Source: DASUPK01 sp963831605 (GTDB lineage Bacteria > Actinomycetota > Thermoleophilia > Solirubrobacterales > 70-9). From it: a stretch of DNA of 64,000 bases. Location of the stretch: contig CAWHQR010000002.1 of the NCBI GenBank assembly GCA_963831605.1, forward strand, positions 124,001 to 188,000, read 5' to 3'. The first letter of the stretch is position 1, and the number at the start of each line of letters is the position of its first letter. The translations under genes were made by a program, and so were the position numbers. Of this stretch, positions 40,334-49,656 are shown in pieces. Below the pieces are notes generated by a model. The model did no database searches. It had not been told where the DNA came from and saw only the letters and a list, made by a program, of their open reading frames with translations.

Positions 40334-42622
40334 GTGCGCGACACCGATCGCCGCGGCCACACCCGGGTCGGCGAGGTCGACGGACAGCCGAGCGCGCCGC
40401 GCGCGGACTCGATCACCCGTGAGCTCACGGCCGATCAGCGGGCGCTGCTCGGCGACCTCTTCGCAGTCATCGAGGAACACGCCTCGGACGCGACGGAGCC
40501 CATCGACCGACAGGAGATCGAGCGCGCCTTCGCCTTCGCCTGCGAGAGCCACGCCGGCCAGGAGCGGAAATCCGGCGAGGACTTCATCACCCACCCGCTC
40601 GGCGTCGCCCGCATCTGCGCCGGCCTGCGCCTGGACACCGCCACACTCTGCGCGGCCCTGCTGCACGACACGGTCGAGGACACGAGCGCCAGCCTCGATC
40701 AGGTCCGCGCCGACTTCGGCGATGAGATCGCTCAGCTCGTCGACGGCGTCACCAAGCTCACCGAGATCACCTTCAAGAGCCGCGACGAGAGGCAGGCGGA
40801 GAACTACCGCAAGATGATGGTGGCGATGGCCACCGACGTCAGGGTGATCCTGATCAAGCTGGCCGACCGCCTCCACAACATGCGCACGATCGGCGCGCTG
40901 CCGAAGCAGAAGCAACAGGAGAAGGCGCGCGAGACGCTCGAGATCTTCGCTCCGCTCGCTCACCGCCTGGGCATCCACGCGATCAAGTGGGAGCTCGAGG
41001 ACCTCTCCTTCGCGACCCTTCACCCGCGCAAGTACGACGAGATCAAGGAGCTGGTCGCCCAGCAGCGCGCCGCGCGTGAGCGCTACGTCGAGGAGGCGGG
41101 GGAGTTCCTCGCCAAGGAACTGGCCAACGTCGGCATCGACGCCGAGATCTCAGGCCGAGCCAAGCACTTCTACTCGATCTACACGAAGATGACCCGCAAG
41201 GGCCGGGAGTTCAACGAGATCTTCGACCTGACCGCGATGCGGGTCCTGGTCGGCTCGGTCAAGGATTGCTACGGCGCCATCGGCATCGTCCACTCGCTCT
41301 GGAAGCCGCTGCCCGGCCGCTTCAAGGACTTCGTCGCGATGCCGAAGGCGAACGCCTACCAGGCCCTGCACACCACCGTGATCGGGCCAGAGGGCCGGCC
41401 GCTCGAGATCCAGATCCGGACCCCCGGGATGCACGAGCTCGCGGAGTACGGCATCGCCGCGCACGTGATCTACAAGGAGGGCGGCGCGGATCCGGACTCG
41501 AAGCAGAAGATGACCTGGCTGCGCCAGCTGGTCGAGAACGAGCAGAACCAGGGACCCCAGGCATTCCTCGAGGCCCTCAAGGTCGACCTCTTCGAGGACG
41601 AGGTCTTCGTCTTCACCCCGAAGGGAGAGGTCAAGAACCTGGCCGCCGGCTCTACGCCGCTCGACTTCGCCTATTCGATCCACACCGATGTCGGCCACCA
41701 CTGCGTCGGCGCGAAGGTGAACGGCAAGATCGTCCCGCTGCACTACCTGCTGCGCAGCGGCGACATCGTCGAGGTCCTGACCGCCAAGCAGGGCCGCGGC
41801 CCCTCTCGCGACTGGCTCAAGCTCGTCCGCACGAGCCGCGCCCGCAACAAGATCCGCGCCTGGTTCCAGCGCGAGGGTCGCGAGGACGCCGAGCACAAGG
41901 GCCGCGACGACCTGGCCCAGGCCTTCAAGAAGCAGGGCCTGCCCTATCAGAAGCTCGCCGGGTCGCCGCTCCTCGTCGACGTGATCCGCGAGATGGGCTT
42001 CCGCAAGGCGGACGATTTCTACATCGCGCTCGGCCAATCGAAGATCTCCACAAAGGTCGTCGCGAACAAGGTGATGCAGCGCCTGAAGCGCGGGGAGGCC
42101 GTCGAGGAAGAGCCGGCTGAGGGCCTGATCAAGGGGACCGACGAGGCACGCCGGCGGACCCGCGAGGCCACCAGCTTCGGGATCAAGGTGAAGGGCATCG
42201 ACGACGTGGCGGTCCGGCTTGCCAAGTGCTGCCGGCCCGTCCCAGGCGACGAGATCGTCGGCTATGTGTCGCTCGGCCGCGGGATCACGGTGCATCGCGC
42301 CGATTGCCGCAACGTGGTCGCCCTGAAGAAGGCACCCGAGCGCTTCACCGAGGTGAGCTGGGACGGCGACAACGAGTCCACCTACCGGGTCGAGCTTCAG
42401 GTCGATGCCTGGGACCGAACGCGCCTCCTCGAAGACCTATCGCGCACCTTCGCGGAGGCGGGCCTGAACATCCTGGAGGCGCGATGCGCGACCAAGCATC
42501 CGATGGTCAAGAACCGCTTCGTGCTCGAAGTCGGTGACACCGAGCAGCTCAAGCAGTGCATCTCCCGCCTGCGGAACGTCGACGGGGTTTTCGACGCATA
42601 CCGAGTCACTCCGACCGGTTGA
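40334..42622 (+). CDS. relA: Bifunctional (p)ppGpp synthetase/hydrolase RelA/SpoT
   Basis: A 762-residue Rel enzyme that makes and degrades the alarmone (p)ppGpp. The hydrolase HD domain has ALLHDTVEDTSASLDQV and KLADRLHNMRTIGALP. The synthetase domain has KGREFNEIFDLTAMRVLV, FKDFVAMPKANAYQALHTT and EIQIRTPGMHELAEYGIAAH. A TGS domain (DEVFVFTPKGEVKNLAAGST), a CCRPVPGDEIVGY conserved-Cys/zinc region and a C-terminal ACT domain follow. Both catalytic halves look intact. The N-terminal 30 residues before SITRELTADQ are weakly conserved, so the true start may vary. Confidence 0.95.
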   Translation: MRDTDRRGHTRVGEVDGQPSAPRADSITRELTADQRALLGDLFAVIEEHASDATEPIDRQEIERAFAFACESHAGQERKSGEDFITHPLGVARICAGLRLDTATLCAALLHDTVEDTSASLDQVRADFGDEIAQLVDGVTKLTEITFKSRDERQAENYRKMMVAMATDVRVILIKLADRLHNMRTIGALPKQKQQEKARETLEIFAPLAHRLGIHAIKWELEDLSFATLHPRKYDEIKELVAQQRAARERYVEEAGEFLAKELANVGIDAEISGRAKHFYSIYTKMTRKGREFNEIFDLTAMRVLVGSVKDCYGAIGIVHSLWKPLPGRFKDFVAMPKANAYQALHTTVIGPEGRPLEIQIRTPGMHELAEYGIAAHVIYKEGGADPDSKQKMTWLRQLVENEQNQGPQAFLEALKVDLFEDEVFVFTPKGEVKNLAAGSTPLDFAYSIHTDVGHHCVGAKVNGKIVPLHYLLRSGDIVEVLTAKQGRGPSRDWLKLVRTSRARNKIRAWFQREGREDAEHKGRDDLAQAFKKQGLPYQKLAGSPLLVDVIREMGFRKADDFYIALGQSKISTKVVANKVMQRLKRGEAVEEEPAEGLIKGTDEARRRTREATSFGIKVKGIDDVAVRLAKCCRPVPGDEIVGYVSLGRGITVHRADCRNVVALKKAPERFTEVSWDGDNESTYRVELQVDAWDRTRLLEDLSRTFAEAGLNILEARCATKHPMVKNRFVLEVGDTEQLKQCISRLRNVDGVFDAYRVTPTG

Positions 42623-42686
42623 GTGTTCCAATAATCTCTGACTGAAAGTCAATCCGCCAGGGATGGTGGGACGTAGGAGGGAAAGA

Positions 42687-43388
42687 GTGTTGCGACGCAG
42701 GGAACAGTCGAAGCAACGAGCGAACGGCCGGCGCCTGCTGTTCGGGCTCGCCGTGGTGGGCGCAGGACTTCTGTTCGCGGGAGGGCTGGCGTTCGCCGCC
42801 TCCGACACGATCGTCGGTCAGGTCGACAGCACCTACAACGCTGCCAGCTACACCGCCGACCAGGGCGAGGTCGTGCCGTTCCAGGTCACCGGCGACCAGC
42901 ACAACGTGACTGCCAACCAGAACGGGCCGGATGGCCAAGCCCTCTTCCGTAGCCCCACGGTCACCGGAGGCACTGTCAGCGTCCAGGGCACCCAGTATCT
43001 GAGCGCGGGCACCTACACCTTCTTCTGCACGATCCATCCGGCCACGATGCAGGCGACTCTCCAGATCACCTCGAATGGAACGCCGCAGGCACGGCCGTCG
43101 TCTTCCATCAAGGTCACTCGCAGGAGCGTGAGCCAGACGATCAAGAAGGGCATCAAGCTGAATATGACGCCGACCACCAGCATCGAGGGCGTGGCGCTCA
43201 CGGCAAAGCTGGGCAAGACGACGATCGGCAAGAAGACCGTCACTCTCGCCCAGGGCTTCAACGCCCCCGTGGTGAAGCTGAACAAGGCCGGGAAGAGCAA
43301 GCTGCAGGGGAAGAGCTCCGCCAAGGTGACGGTCACGGCCAACATCCCGTTCGGCTCTCCCGTCACGGGCAAGGCGAAGCTCGGCTAG
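42687..43388 (+). CDS. Secreted cupredoxin-like copper protein
   Basis: A 233-residue exported protein. AGGAGG at 42675-42680 points to GTG 42687 rather than ATG 42663. The signal segment is RLLFGLAVVGAGLLFAGGLA, cleaved near AFA-AS. Residues about 35-125 form a plastocyanin/azurin-type fold with the type I copper ligands visible: His in DQHNVTANQ and Cys, His, Met in FFCTIHPATMQATLQI. A Lys/Thr-rich beta domain of about 90 residues follows (KKGIKLNMTPTTSIEGVALT). It probably carries electrons or binds copper outside the cell. Confidence 0.78.
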   Translation: MLRRREQSKQRANGRRLLFGLAVVGAGLLFAGGLAFAASDTIVGQVDSTYNAASYTADQGEVVPFQVTGDQHNVTANQNGPDGQALFRSPTVTGGTVSVQGTQYLSAGTYTFFCTIHPATMQATLQITSNGTPQARPSSSIKVTRRSVSQTIKKGIKLNMTPTTSIEGVALTAKLGKTTIGKKTVTLAQGFNAPVVKLNKAGKSKLQGKSSAKVTVTANIPFGSPVTGKAKLG

Positions 43389-43876
43389 CTCTCTCCGACG
43401 GCCTTTCGTACTCGCTCGGCGACCCTCTTCATCTCCGCCTCGGAGTCGTATTTCGTGCGCGGCCAGAAGAACCCGCGCAGCCCGTCCTTGGGCTTGCGCG
43501 GGACCACGTGAACGTGGAGGTGCGGGACGCTCTGACTGACGACGTTATTGAGGGCCACGAAGGAGCCGGGCTTGCGCATCGCCTTGGGAACGGCCACCGA
43601 GAGGCGCTGGGCGTTGGCGAAGAGCGGTCCGATCAGGTCGTCCGGCAGGTCGGAGAGCGTCTCGTAATGGTCGCGCGGGACGAGCAGCGAGTGGCCCGGG
43701 AAGAGGGGCCGGTTGTCGAGGAAGGCGATCGTCCGGTCGTCCTCGAACACCAGGTGCCCGGGCTCATCGCCCGCGACGATCTGACAGAAGCGGCAGTTAG
43801 GGTCCCGGGGGGCCAGGTCCGCGATACTGTCAGAGCGGACCGGGGAGGAGAGGAACGTTGAAGGTAGCCAAGACAC
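43385..43876 (-). CDS. HIT family nucleotide-binding protein
   Basis: A 163-residue histidine-triad protein. NCRFCQIVAGDEPGHLVFED opens the domain with a zinc-type Cys pair, FPGHSLLVPRDHYETL follows, and SVPHLHVHVVPR is the catalytic HxHxHxx triad that hydrolyses nucleoside phosphoramidates or dinucleotides. The start is GTG 43876; it overlaps the divergent secreted gene by 19 bp, and no internal start fits better. The first 20 residues are weakly conserved. It is convergent with the cupredoxin gene, overlapping by 4 bp. Confidence 0.86.
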   Translation of the reverse strand: MSWLPSTFLSSPVRSDSIADLAPRDPNCRFCQIVAGDEPGHLVFEDDRTIAFLDNRPLFPGHSLLVPRDHYETLSDLPDDLIGPLFANAQRLSVAVPKAMRKPGSFVALNNVVSQSVPHLHVHVVPRKPKDGLRGFFWPRTKYDSEAEMKRVAERVRKAVGES

Positions 43877-44316
43877 TTCGCAGGACAGTCATCGTGGTCC
43901 CGCTGGCGCTGCTGATCTTGGTCGCCCAGTGGACGGTCTCCGCCGGCGCTGGAACCCCGATCAAGACGGGTAAGTACAACGGCAAGACGACCCAGCAGGC
44001 GATCGCCCCGGCCTTCCGGAAGCTGTCCTTCAAGGTCAAGAAGGGGAAGGTCACCATCACCGTGGAGCCTTCTGTGGCGCGAGAGAGCTGCATCTCCACC
44101 CCCGTCTTCACCCTGGACGGCACCTCGAGCAAGAAGCTCGGCCGCGGCCGCAGCTTCACGATCACCCACACCTTCTTCGGCAACAAGATCGACAAGATTC
44201 ACGGCAAGTTCGTGAGCTCGAACGAGATCCAGGGCTACGCGCTCTACCACTTCGCAGCGCAGGACCTCTGCTCAGAGGGGAAGAGCAAGGTCAACTTCAC
44301 GGCGACGCATAAGTAG
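43858..44316 (+). CDS. Secreted protein of unknown function
   Basis: A 152-residue exported protein from TTG 43858 with GGAGGAGAGG upstream. Signal peptide VIVVPLALLILVAQWTVSAG is followed by TPIKTGKYNGKTTQQ, which recurs in small secreted actinobacterial beta proteins. The body alternates short strands with Lys/Gly turns (FKVKKGKVTITVEPSVARES) and contains two Cys (CISTPVF and DLCSEGKSKVNF) that may bond. No family name is certain. Copy B of the dispersed repeat starts within its stop codon. Confidence 0.6.
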   Translation: MKVAKTLRRTVIVVPLALLILVAQWTVSAGAGTPIKTGKYNGKTTQQAIAPAFRKLSFKVKKGKVTITVEPSVARESCISTPVFTLDGTSSKKLGRGRSFTITHTFFGNKIDKIHGKFVSSNEIQGYALYHFAAQDLCSEGKSKVNFTATHK

Positions 44317-44413
44317 CCACCAGGTCGCTCCACTTTGGAGCGGAGGCCGAAGGCCGTAGCGACTTATGTGGGGCGGCCGCCTGTGGCTGCGGCTATATGG
44401 CGAAGCCGTCCCT
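44316..44413. repeat. Dispersed structured repeat, copy B
   Basis: A 98-nt copy of the 32708 element, again beginning GCCACCAGG directly at a stop codon and ending ATATGGCGAAGCCG. Substitutions between copies fall partly on both sides of predicted stems (a GGCC-GAA-GGCC hairpin here versus CGGCG-GCAA-CGCCG in copy A). It ends at the stop of the convergent lipid kinase. Confidence 0.65.
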
Positions 44414-45423
44414 CACGAAACGATCGTGAGAGCCCCCGGGTCCACCCCGAAGCTGAGTTCGGTGTGCTCTCCGATGTAGTCGCCGTCGACCTGCACCGGG
44501 AAGGGGCGCGGCTGCCCGTCCTCGTCCATGGAGACCGAGCGGACGAGTGCCTCGCCGACGTCGTCGAACTCCTCGATCTGACGATGCTTCGACGCATGCA
44601 GACGCTGGCTGAGCACGCGGGTTGCGATCGGGAGCATGTCTCGCTGCTTCGCCCGGTGGAGGAGCGCCATTGCGAGGGTCCCGTCGTCGAGGCCGATGTC
44701 CTCGCAGATCCGAATGGGCACGCTGGCGAAATAGGTGAACGGATCGGAGTTCTGGGCGATGGCGGTGACACCCTCGTGCCGCTCGCCGTCGATCTCGAGC
44801 TCCAGTCGCACCGGGTTCCGCAGGTAGTGTCGATAGAAGCCGGAGATCGCCGCCCACGTGTAGTACCACTGGCGCGCGCGGGCCTTGAGCCTCGGATGCG
44901 CGTCGACCCGCTTCACCACGGTTGCGTCCAGGCCGACGCCGCAGGCGAAGACGAAGCGACGGCCGTTGCAACGGCCGAGGTCGATCTTGCGGGGGTGAAA
45001 GTCGTCCGCGAGGCCGATCAGGTGCTCTGTCGCGTCGACCACGTCGTTCGGGATGCCAAGGGTGCGGGCGACGACGTTGGTCGACCCACCGGGGAGTACA
45101 GAGACGGGGACATTGGTGCCCGCCAGCCCGTTGGCGACCTCGTTGAGAGTGCCGTCGCCCCCGAAGGCCACCACGATGTCGTATCCGCCGTGCTGCGCCT
45201 CCCGCCCGATCTCGATTGCGTGCTCGGAGGCCTCCGTGTCGACGGCCTCGACGTCATAGCGGGCCTGGAGCGCGTAGACGACCAGGTTCTTGAGCCGATC
45301 CGAGACCGTGGTGGCGTAGGGATTGACGATGATCAGCATCCGCTTCCTCTCCGCGCCGGGCTCGAGCGGGACTGCGGCTGCCGCGGGAGCGGGATCTCTG
45401 TGGGCGGGGGAGATCGTGGCCAC
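44413..45423 (-). CDS. Diacylglycerol kinase-family lipid kinase
   Basis: A 336-residue intact DAGK/YegS-type kinase. MLIIVNPYATTVSDRLKNLV opens the domain, IVVAFGGDGTLNEVANGLAG is the nucleotide loop, SVLPGGSTNVVARTLGIP follows, and FVFACGVGLDATVVKRV is conserved. The C-terminal sandwich ends PVQVDGDYIGEHTELSFGV. About 28 poorly conserved residues precede the domain. Unlike the frameshifted gene at 7458 it has no membrane region. It probably phosphorylates diacylglycerol or a related lipid; the downstream metallo-hydrolase and mutase are on the same strand. Confidence 0.88.
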   Translation of the reverse strand: MATISPAHRDPAPAAAAVPLEPGAERKRMLIIVNPYATTVSDRLKNLVVYALQARYDVEAVDTEASEHAIEIGREAQHGGYDIVVAFGGDGTLNEVANGLAGTNVPVSVLPGGSTNVVARTLGIPNDVVDATEHLIGLADDFHPRKIDLGRCNGRRFVFACGVGLDATVVKRVDAHPRLKARARQWYYTWAAISGFYRHYLRNPVRLELEIDGERHEGVTAIAQNSDPFTYFASVPIRICEDIGLDDGTLAMALLHRAKQRDMLPIATRVLSQRLHASKHRQIEEFDDVGEALVRSVSMDEDGQPRPFPVQVDGDYIGEHTELSFGVDPGALTIVS

Positions 45424-45432
45424 GCCTAGCTC

Positions 45433-46503
45433 CTAACCCCGGGTCCCGAGCGGGTTACCGCCCGGAATCAGGTCCCCGAGCTGGTCCGCTGGGAGGTCGG
45501 ACGTCGCCTCGTAGCGGATCACCGTCCCGTCGTCGGCCTCGCGGACGCGGCCGGCGTTCACGAGCAGATCCACGTGGCCGATCACCTCTGAGAGGGTCAG
45601 GAACGCCTGGGTGACGGCGACGTCTCCCCAGATCGCCTGGGCGAGCTCATGCCCGGTCCGTGGCTGCTCGGAGATCAGGCCATAGAGCTTCTCGGCGCGT
45701 CTCTGGTGCATCGCGAAGCGCTTGTCGATCAGGGCGACGTGGTCGGTGATCGGCTCGCCGTGGCCCGAGAGGACGATCTCCGCCGGCAGCTCCCGCGTGC
45801 GCTTCAGGGACTCCAGGTAGGTGACCAGAGCCTGGGTGCGCTCCGACGAGCCGTCGAGCGGCCGGGAGATCAGGGGGTTCGAGGAGATGTGCTTGATCAG
45901 ATGGTCGGCGGCGAGCAGGATTCGCCGCTGCTCGTCCCAGAAGACGGTGTCCGAGGGGCTGTGCCCCGGGCGGTGCTGGACCTCGAGCCGCCGGTCGCCG
46001 AGCTCGAGCACCTCGCCGTCGTGGAGCGGCCTGGTGACCGTCGTCTTTGAGCCCCAGGCACGGAAGCTGCCGGTCACCTGTCGCAGTGCGGTGACGACCT
46101 CCTCCGAGATCCCGTGCCTCAGCATCAGCGCGGCGGCCTCCTCGTCGTCACGCTCGGCGTCGTCGCCGAAGTTCGCGACGAAGGGGACGAGCAGATCGAG
46201 GGCCGCCACCTCCGCCCCTGATCGCTTGGCGACGATGTCGACCAGTCCCAGGTGGTCGATGTGCTGGTGGGTGATGATCACCAGCTCGATGTCCTCGATC
46301 CGATGACCGAGCGCCTCGAGCTGGCGCTCGAGCTCGTCCAGCGCCTTGCCGGAGTTGGGTCCCGAGTCGACCAGCGTGAGGGGGCCGCCCTCGAGCAGAT
46401 AGGTGTTGACGCGGCCGACCTGAAAGGGGGTGGGAACCCGAAGGACGGTGATGCCCGCGTCCGAGATCCGCTGCCAGACCTCGACCGGCGTCTCCTCGGT
46501 CAC
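45433..46503 (-). CDS. MBL-fold metallo-hydrolase
   Basis: A 356-residue protein. LVIITHQHIDHLGLVDIVA carries the metal-binding H-x-H-x-D-H, and VQHRPGHSPSDTVFWDEQRR and ILLAADHLIKHIS give further ligands. EIVLSGHGEPITDHVALIDK is the final His region, followed by a C-terminal winged helix (residues 265-350) as in the LACTB2/glyoxalase II-like group. RNase-like or thioesterase activity is possible. GTG 46503 overlaps the upstream mutase stop by 4 bp. Confidence 0.86.
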   Translation of the reverse strand: MTEETPVEVWQRISDAGITVLRVPTPFQVGRVNTYLLEGGPLTLVDSGPNSGKALDELERQLEALGHRIEDIELVIITHQHIDHLGLVDIVAKRSGAEVAALDLLVPFVANFGDDAERDDEEAAALMLRHGISEEVVTALRQVTGSFRAWGSKTTVTRPLHDGEVLELGDRRLEVQHRPGHSPSDTVFWDEQRRILLAADHLIKHISSNPLISRPLDGSSERTQALVTYLESLKRTRELPAEIVLSGHGEPITDHVALIDKRFAMHQRRAEKLYGLISEQPRTGHELAQAIWGDVAVTQAFLTLSEVIGHVDLLVNAGRVREADDGTVIRYEATSDLPADQLGDLIPGGNPLGTRG

Positions 46504-47876
46504 GAGCGGATCAGGCCCAGGACCTCGTCGCGCTTCTCCTCCATGTGCTCGGGGGAGATCAGCGACTCGAGGTTGAGGCGAAGAAGCGGCTCGGTGTTGG
46601 AGGGCCGCACGTTGAAGTGCCAGTCCGGATAGTCGATCGAAACACCGTCGAGGTGCCCGATGTCGCCATCGGAGTAGCGCTCCTCGATCTCGGTCATCTT
46701 CGCGTCCTGGTCGGCGACCTCTGAGTTGATCTCGCCCGAGATGAAGTACCTGGAGCGGAATTCGTCCATCAGGTCCGTCAGCGAACGACCCTCCTTCGAG
46801 ACGAGCTCCAGCATCAGCAGGGCGGGCATCGTCCCCGAGTCCGCGCAGTAGAAGTGGCGGAAGTAGTAATGCCCCGACACCTCGCCGCCGAACGCGGCAC
46901 CGGTCTCGCGCATGCGGATCTTGAAGAAGGCGTGACCGACCCGGCTCAGGTCGGACTTCCCGCCGGCCGCAGCGACGGTGTCGGGAACCGCACGGCTGGA
47001 ACGCGGGTCGTAGAGGATGGTCGACCCCGGCTCCTTCGCGAGCGCCGCCCTTGCCAACAGGGCGCAGACGAAGTCGCCGTCGCAGAAGCTGCCCTCGCCG
47101 TCGATGAAGAAGCAGCGGTCCGCATCGCCGTCCCAGGCGATCGCCAGGTCGAAGCCCCCCTGCTTCACCTGCTCGACCAGCATGCGGCGGTTCTCCTCCA
47201 GGAACGGATTCGGCCCCGCCTCGGGGAAGTCACCGTTGGGCTCCCAGCGGCTCGTGGTGAGCTCGATGTTCAGCTGCTCCAGCAGTGGGCCGACCATCGG
47301 ACCGGCCATGCCGTCGCTGCCGTCCGCCAGGATCCGCAGGGGTCCGATGGCTTCGGGATCGATGACCGAGATCATGTGCTCGTGGAAGTCGGGGTAGATG
47401 TCGACCTCCTCAACGGATCCACCACCCGGCGGCTCGGGCAGGCCGGCCTCGATCTGCGCGCGGACGTCCTGGATGCCGGCGTCGCCCGAGAGAGCCAGCG
47501 CCCCCTCGCGCATCAGCTTGACGCCCGTGTACTTCTTCGGGTTGTGCGAGGCGGTGACCATCGCCCCGCCGTCGAGGTCGCGGGAGCCCACGAGGTAATA
47601 GCTCATCTCGGTGGCGATCTGCCCGGCGTCGATCACCACGACGCCCTCCTCGACGAGGCCCTGGCGCACGCCGTCGGCCATCTCCGGCCCGGTCAGGCGC
47701 ATGTCGTGGCCGAGCCCGACCCGGAGCTCCGACGGCTCCTTGCCGCGCAACTCCGCCAGGACCCGGGCGAACGCTCGCCCGATCAGGTGGGCGGTCTCGA
47801 CATCGAGCTCCTCGCCGTAGATGCCGCGGATGTCATAGGCCTTGAAGATCCCGGCCGGGGGAGCGGTGATCGCCAT
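46500..47876 (-). CDS. Phosphomannomutase/phosphoglucomutase
   Basis: A 458-residue alpha-D-phosphohexomutase. IFKAYDIRGIYGEELD starts domain 1, GGAMVTASHNPKKYTGVKL contains the phospho-serine, IAWDGDADRCFFIDGEG binds Mg2+, GEVSGHYYFRHFYCADSG binds the sugar, and the C-terminal phosphate loop is RPSNTEPLLRLNLES. It interconverts mannose or glucose 6- and 1-phosphates for polysaccharide and glycan synthesis. ATG 47876 discards a long upstream frame that lies in the HIT gene. Confidence 0.93.
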   Translation of the reverse strand: MAITAPPAGIFKAYDIRGIYGEELDVETAHLIGRAFARVLAELRGKEPSELRVGLGHDMRLTGPEMADGVRQGLVEEGVVVIDAGQIATEMSYYLVGSRDLDGGAMVTASHNPKKYTGVKLMREGALALSGDAGIQDVRAQIEAGLPEPPGGGSVEEVDIYPDFHEHMISVIDPEAIGPLRILADGSDGMAGPMVGPLLEQLNIELTTSRWEPNGDFPEAGPNPFLEENRRMLVEQVKQGGFDLAIAWDGDADRCFFIDGEGSFCDGDFVCALLARAALAKEPGSTILYDPRSSRAVPDTVAAAGGKSDLSRVGHAFFKIRMRETGAAFGGEVSGHYYFRHFYCADSGTMPALLMLELVSKEGRSLTDLMDEFRSRYFISGEINSEVADQDAKMTEIEERYSDGDIGHLDGVSIDYPDWHFNVRPSNTEPLLRLNLESLISPEHMEEKRDEVLGLIRS

Positions 47877-48370
47877 CAGTCCGCGAATCCCTTTCGGACC
47901 GTCTCGTAGCTGTCCTCGAGGGTCTGGTTCATCACGCGGGTATCGCCGAGCACCGGCATGAAGTTGGTGTCGCCGCCCCAGCGCGGGACGACGTGCATGT
48001 GGATGTGGTGCTCGACTCCGGCGCCCGCCACCCGTCCCTGGTTGAAGCCGACGTTGTAGCCGTGCGGGGAGTAGCCGTCCTCCAACGCGTTCATCCCGCG
48101 TTGGGCGAAGGACATCATCTCCGCGATCGTGTCGGCATCGAGCTCCTGAAGGGCGGCGACATGCTCGTAGGGCGCCACCATCAGATGGCCGTTGGTGTAC
48201 GGGAACTTGTTGAGGATCACGAAGCAGCGCTCGCCGCGATGGACGATCAGGTTGGCTTCGTCGTCGCCGGCCTCCAGGGCGGCGCAGAAGACGCAGGCAT
48301 CGGAGTTGTCCTTGGAGGCGTCCTTCACGTATTCGAGGCGCCACGGCGCCCAGATCCGCTGTTCGGCCAC
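47876..48370 (-). CDS. HIT domain protein, Ap4A phosphorylase-like
   Basis: A 164-residue histidine-triad protein. IWAPWRLEYVKDASK is the characteristic N-terminus of the actinobacterial HIT/AP4A phosphorylase group, CVFCAALEAGDDEANLIVHR follows, TNGHLMVAPYEHV is conserved, and GAGVEHHIHMHVVPRWGGD contains the HxHxH motif. The probable reaction is cleavage of diadenosine tetraphosphate. GTG 48370 is chosen because the family begins just there; upstream codons overlap the divergent gene's leader. Its stop overlaps the mutase start by one base. Confidence 0.88.
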   Translation of the reverse strand: MAEQRIWAPWRLEYVKDASKDNSDACVFCAALEAGDDEANLIVHRGERCFVILNKFPYTNGHLMVAPYEHVAALQELDADTIAEMMSFAQRGMNALEDGYSPHGYNVGFNQGRVAGAGVEHHIHMHVVPRWGGDTNFMPVLGDTRVMNQTLEDSYETVRKGFAD

Positions 48371-48429
48371 AGTCGGGCATCGTATTGACGCCCGGTAGTA
48401 GTCTCCGCCTTGCCTCGGGGAGGGCGAGG

Positions 48430-49635
48430 ATGGAGACCATGGTGAGCCCATCCAATATCGGCTTCAAGCGGGCGCTTCTGGTGGCGGCACTCAGTGCCGG
48501 GCTCCTGCTTCTCCCGGCGCCCCGGGCGAATGCCTACATCTACTGGGCGAACTGGTGGGGTGGCCCCGGGACGACGATCGGCCGGGCGACAGTGGACGGA
48601 GCCCAGGTCGATCAGAGCTTCATTGCCGGTGCCAACGGACCGTGCGGCGTCGCGGCAGACGGGAAGCACATCTACTGGGGCAATCAGAAGACCGACACGA
48701 TTGGGCGCGCCAAGCTCGACGGAACCGGGGCGGATCAGACTTTCATCACCGGTATCACGGGTTTCAACCGGCCCTGCTCCGTGGCCGTCGACTCCGGGCA
48801 CATCTACTGGGACGAGAGCGTCAACAACATCGGCCGGGCCAACCTTGACGGGACCGGTATCAAGCGGGACTTCATCACCGGCGCCAACGGCCTCTGTGGT
48901 GTGGCGGTCGACTCGCAACATGTCTACTGGGGAAACGCCAACGGCACCGTCAATTCCATCGGCCGCGCCAACCTGGACGGGACCGGCGTGAATCAGGGCT
49001 TCATCCCGAACGCTGTCCAGGGCAGCGGCTTGCACGAGCCCTGCTACCCGATAGCCGACTCGACCCACCTCTTCTACACGGCCGGCGAGAACACGCGGAT
49101 CCTGCGCGCGAACCTCGATGGCAGCGGGGTGGACCAGAACTTCATCACCGGCGCGAACAATGCCTCGCTCGCTCTGGACTCGACGCATTTGTTCTGGACC
49201 GAGCAGTTGCCGCCCGAGGTCGGACGCTCGGGCCTCGACGGCACCGGAGTGACCCACACCCTGGTTTCGGGGACGGGGACCAACTATCTCTCCGGGATCG
49301 CGGTCGACTCAAACCAGTTCACCCTCGGAAAGCTGAAGCGGAAGAAGAACGGGACCGCCGCCCTCTTCGTGGACGTACCGGGACCGGGTCAGGTGGGCAT
49401 GCAGGGCAAGGGTCTCAGCCAGATCGCACTGTCGGCCGATGCTCGCTCGAGTCTCGCCACCGCGGGCGGCTCCGTGAAGCTCAAGGTGAAGCCGGGCAAG
49501 GGCAAGAAGGGGCGCGCCCTGCGCCGGACGCTGCAGCGGAAGGGCAAGGCCAAGGTGAAGCTGACCGTGACCTACCAGCCAACGGGTGGCGACCCGAACA
49601 GCCTGCCCAAGAAGCTCAAGCTGATCCAGAAGTAG
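48430..49635 (+). CDS. Secreted YWTD-like beta-propeller protein
   Basis: A 401-residue exported protein. A signal peptide (FKRALLVAALSAGLLLLPAP, cleavage near ANA-YI) is followed by six or seven repeats of about 45 residues: HIYWGNQKTDTIGRAKLDGT, GADQTFITG and similar. This is the pattern of LDL-receptor class B (YWTD) propellers. The C-terminal 100 residues are Lys/Gly-rich (KLKVKPGKGKKGRALRRTLQ) and may contact the cell wall. ATG 48430 has GGGAGGG upstream; ATG 48439 is an alternative. It probably binds a surface ligand; no enzyme motif is seen. Confidence 0.75.
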   Translation: METMVSPSNIGFKRALLVAALSAGLLLLPAPRANAYIYWANWWGGPGTTIGRATVDGAQVDQSFIAGANGPCGVAADGKHIYWGNQKTDTIGRAKLDGTGADQTFITGITGFNRPCSVAVDSGHIYWDESVNNIGRANLDGTGIKRDFITGANGLCGVAVDSQHVYWGNANGTVNSIGRANLDGTGVNQGFIPNAVQGSGLHEPCYPIADSTHLFYTAGENTRILRANLDGSGVDQNFITGANNASLALDSTHLFWTEQLPPEVGRSGLDGTGVTHTLVSGTGTNYLSGIAVDSNQFTLGKLKRKKNGTAALFVDVPGPGQVGMQGKGLSQIALSADARSSLATAGGSVKLKVKPGKGKKGRALRRTLQRKGKAKVKLTVTYQPTGGDPNSLPKKLKLIQK

Positions 49636-49656
49636 GGAGCGGGGGCGCGATGGCCG

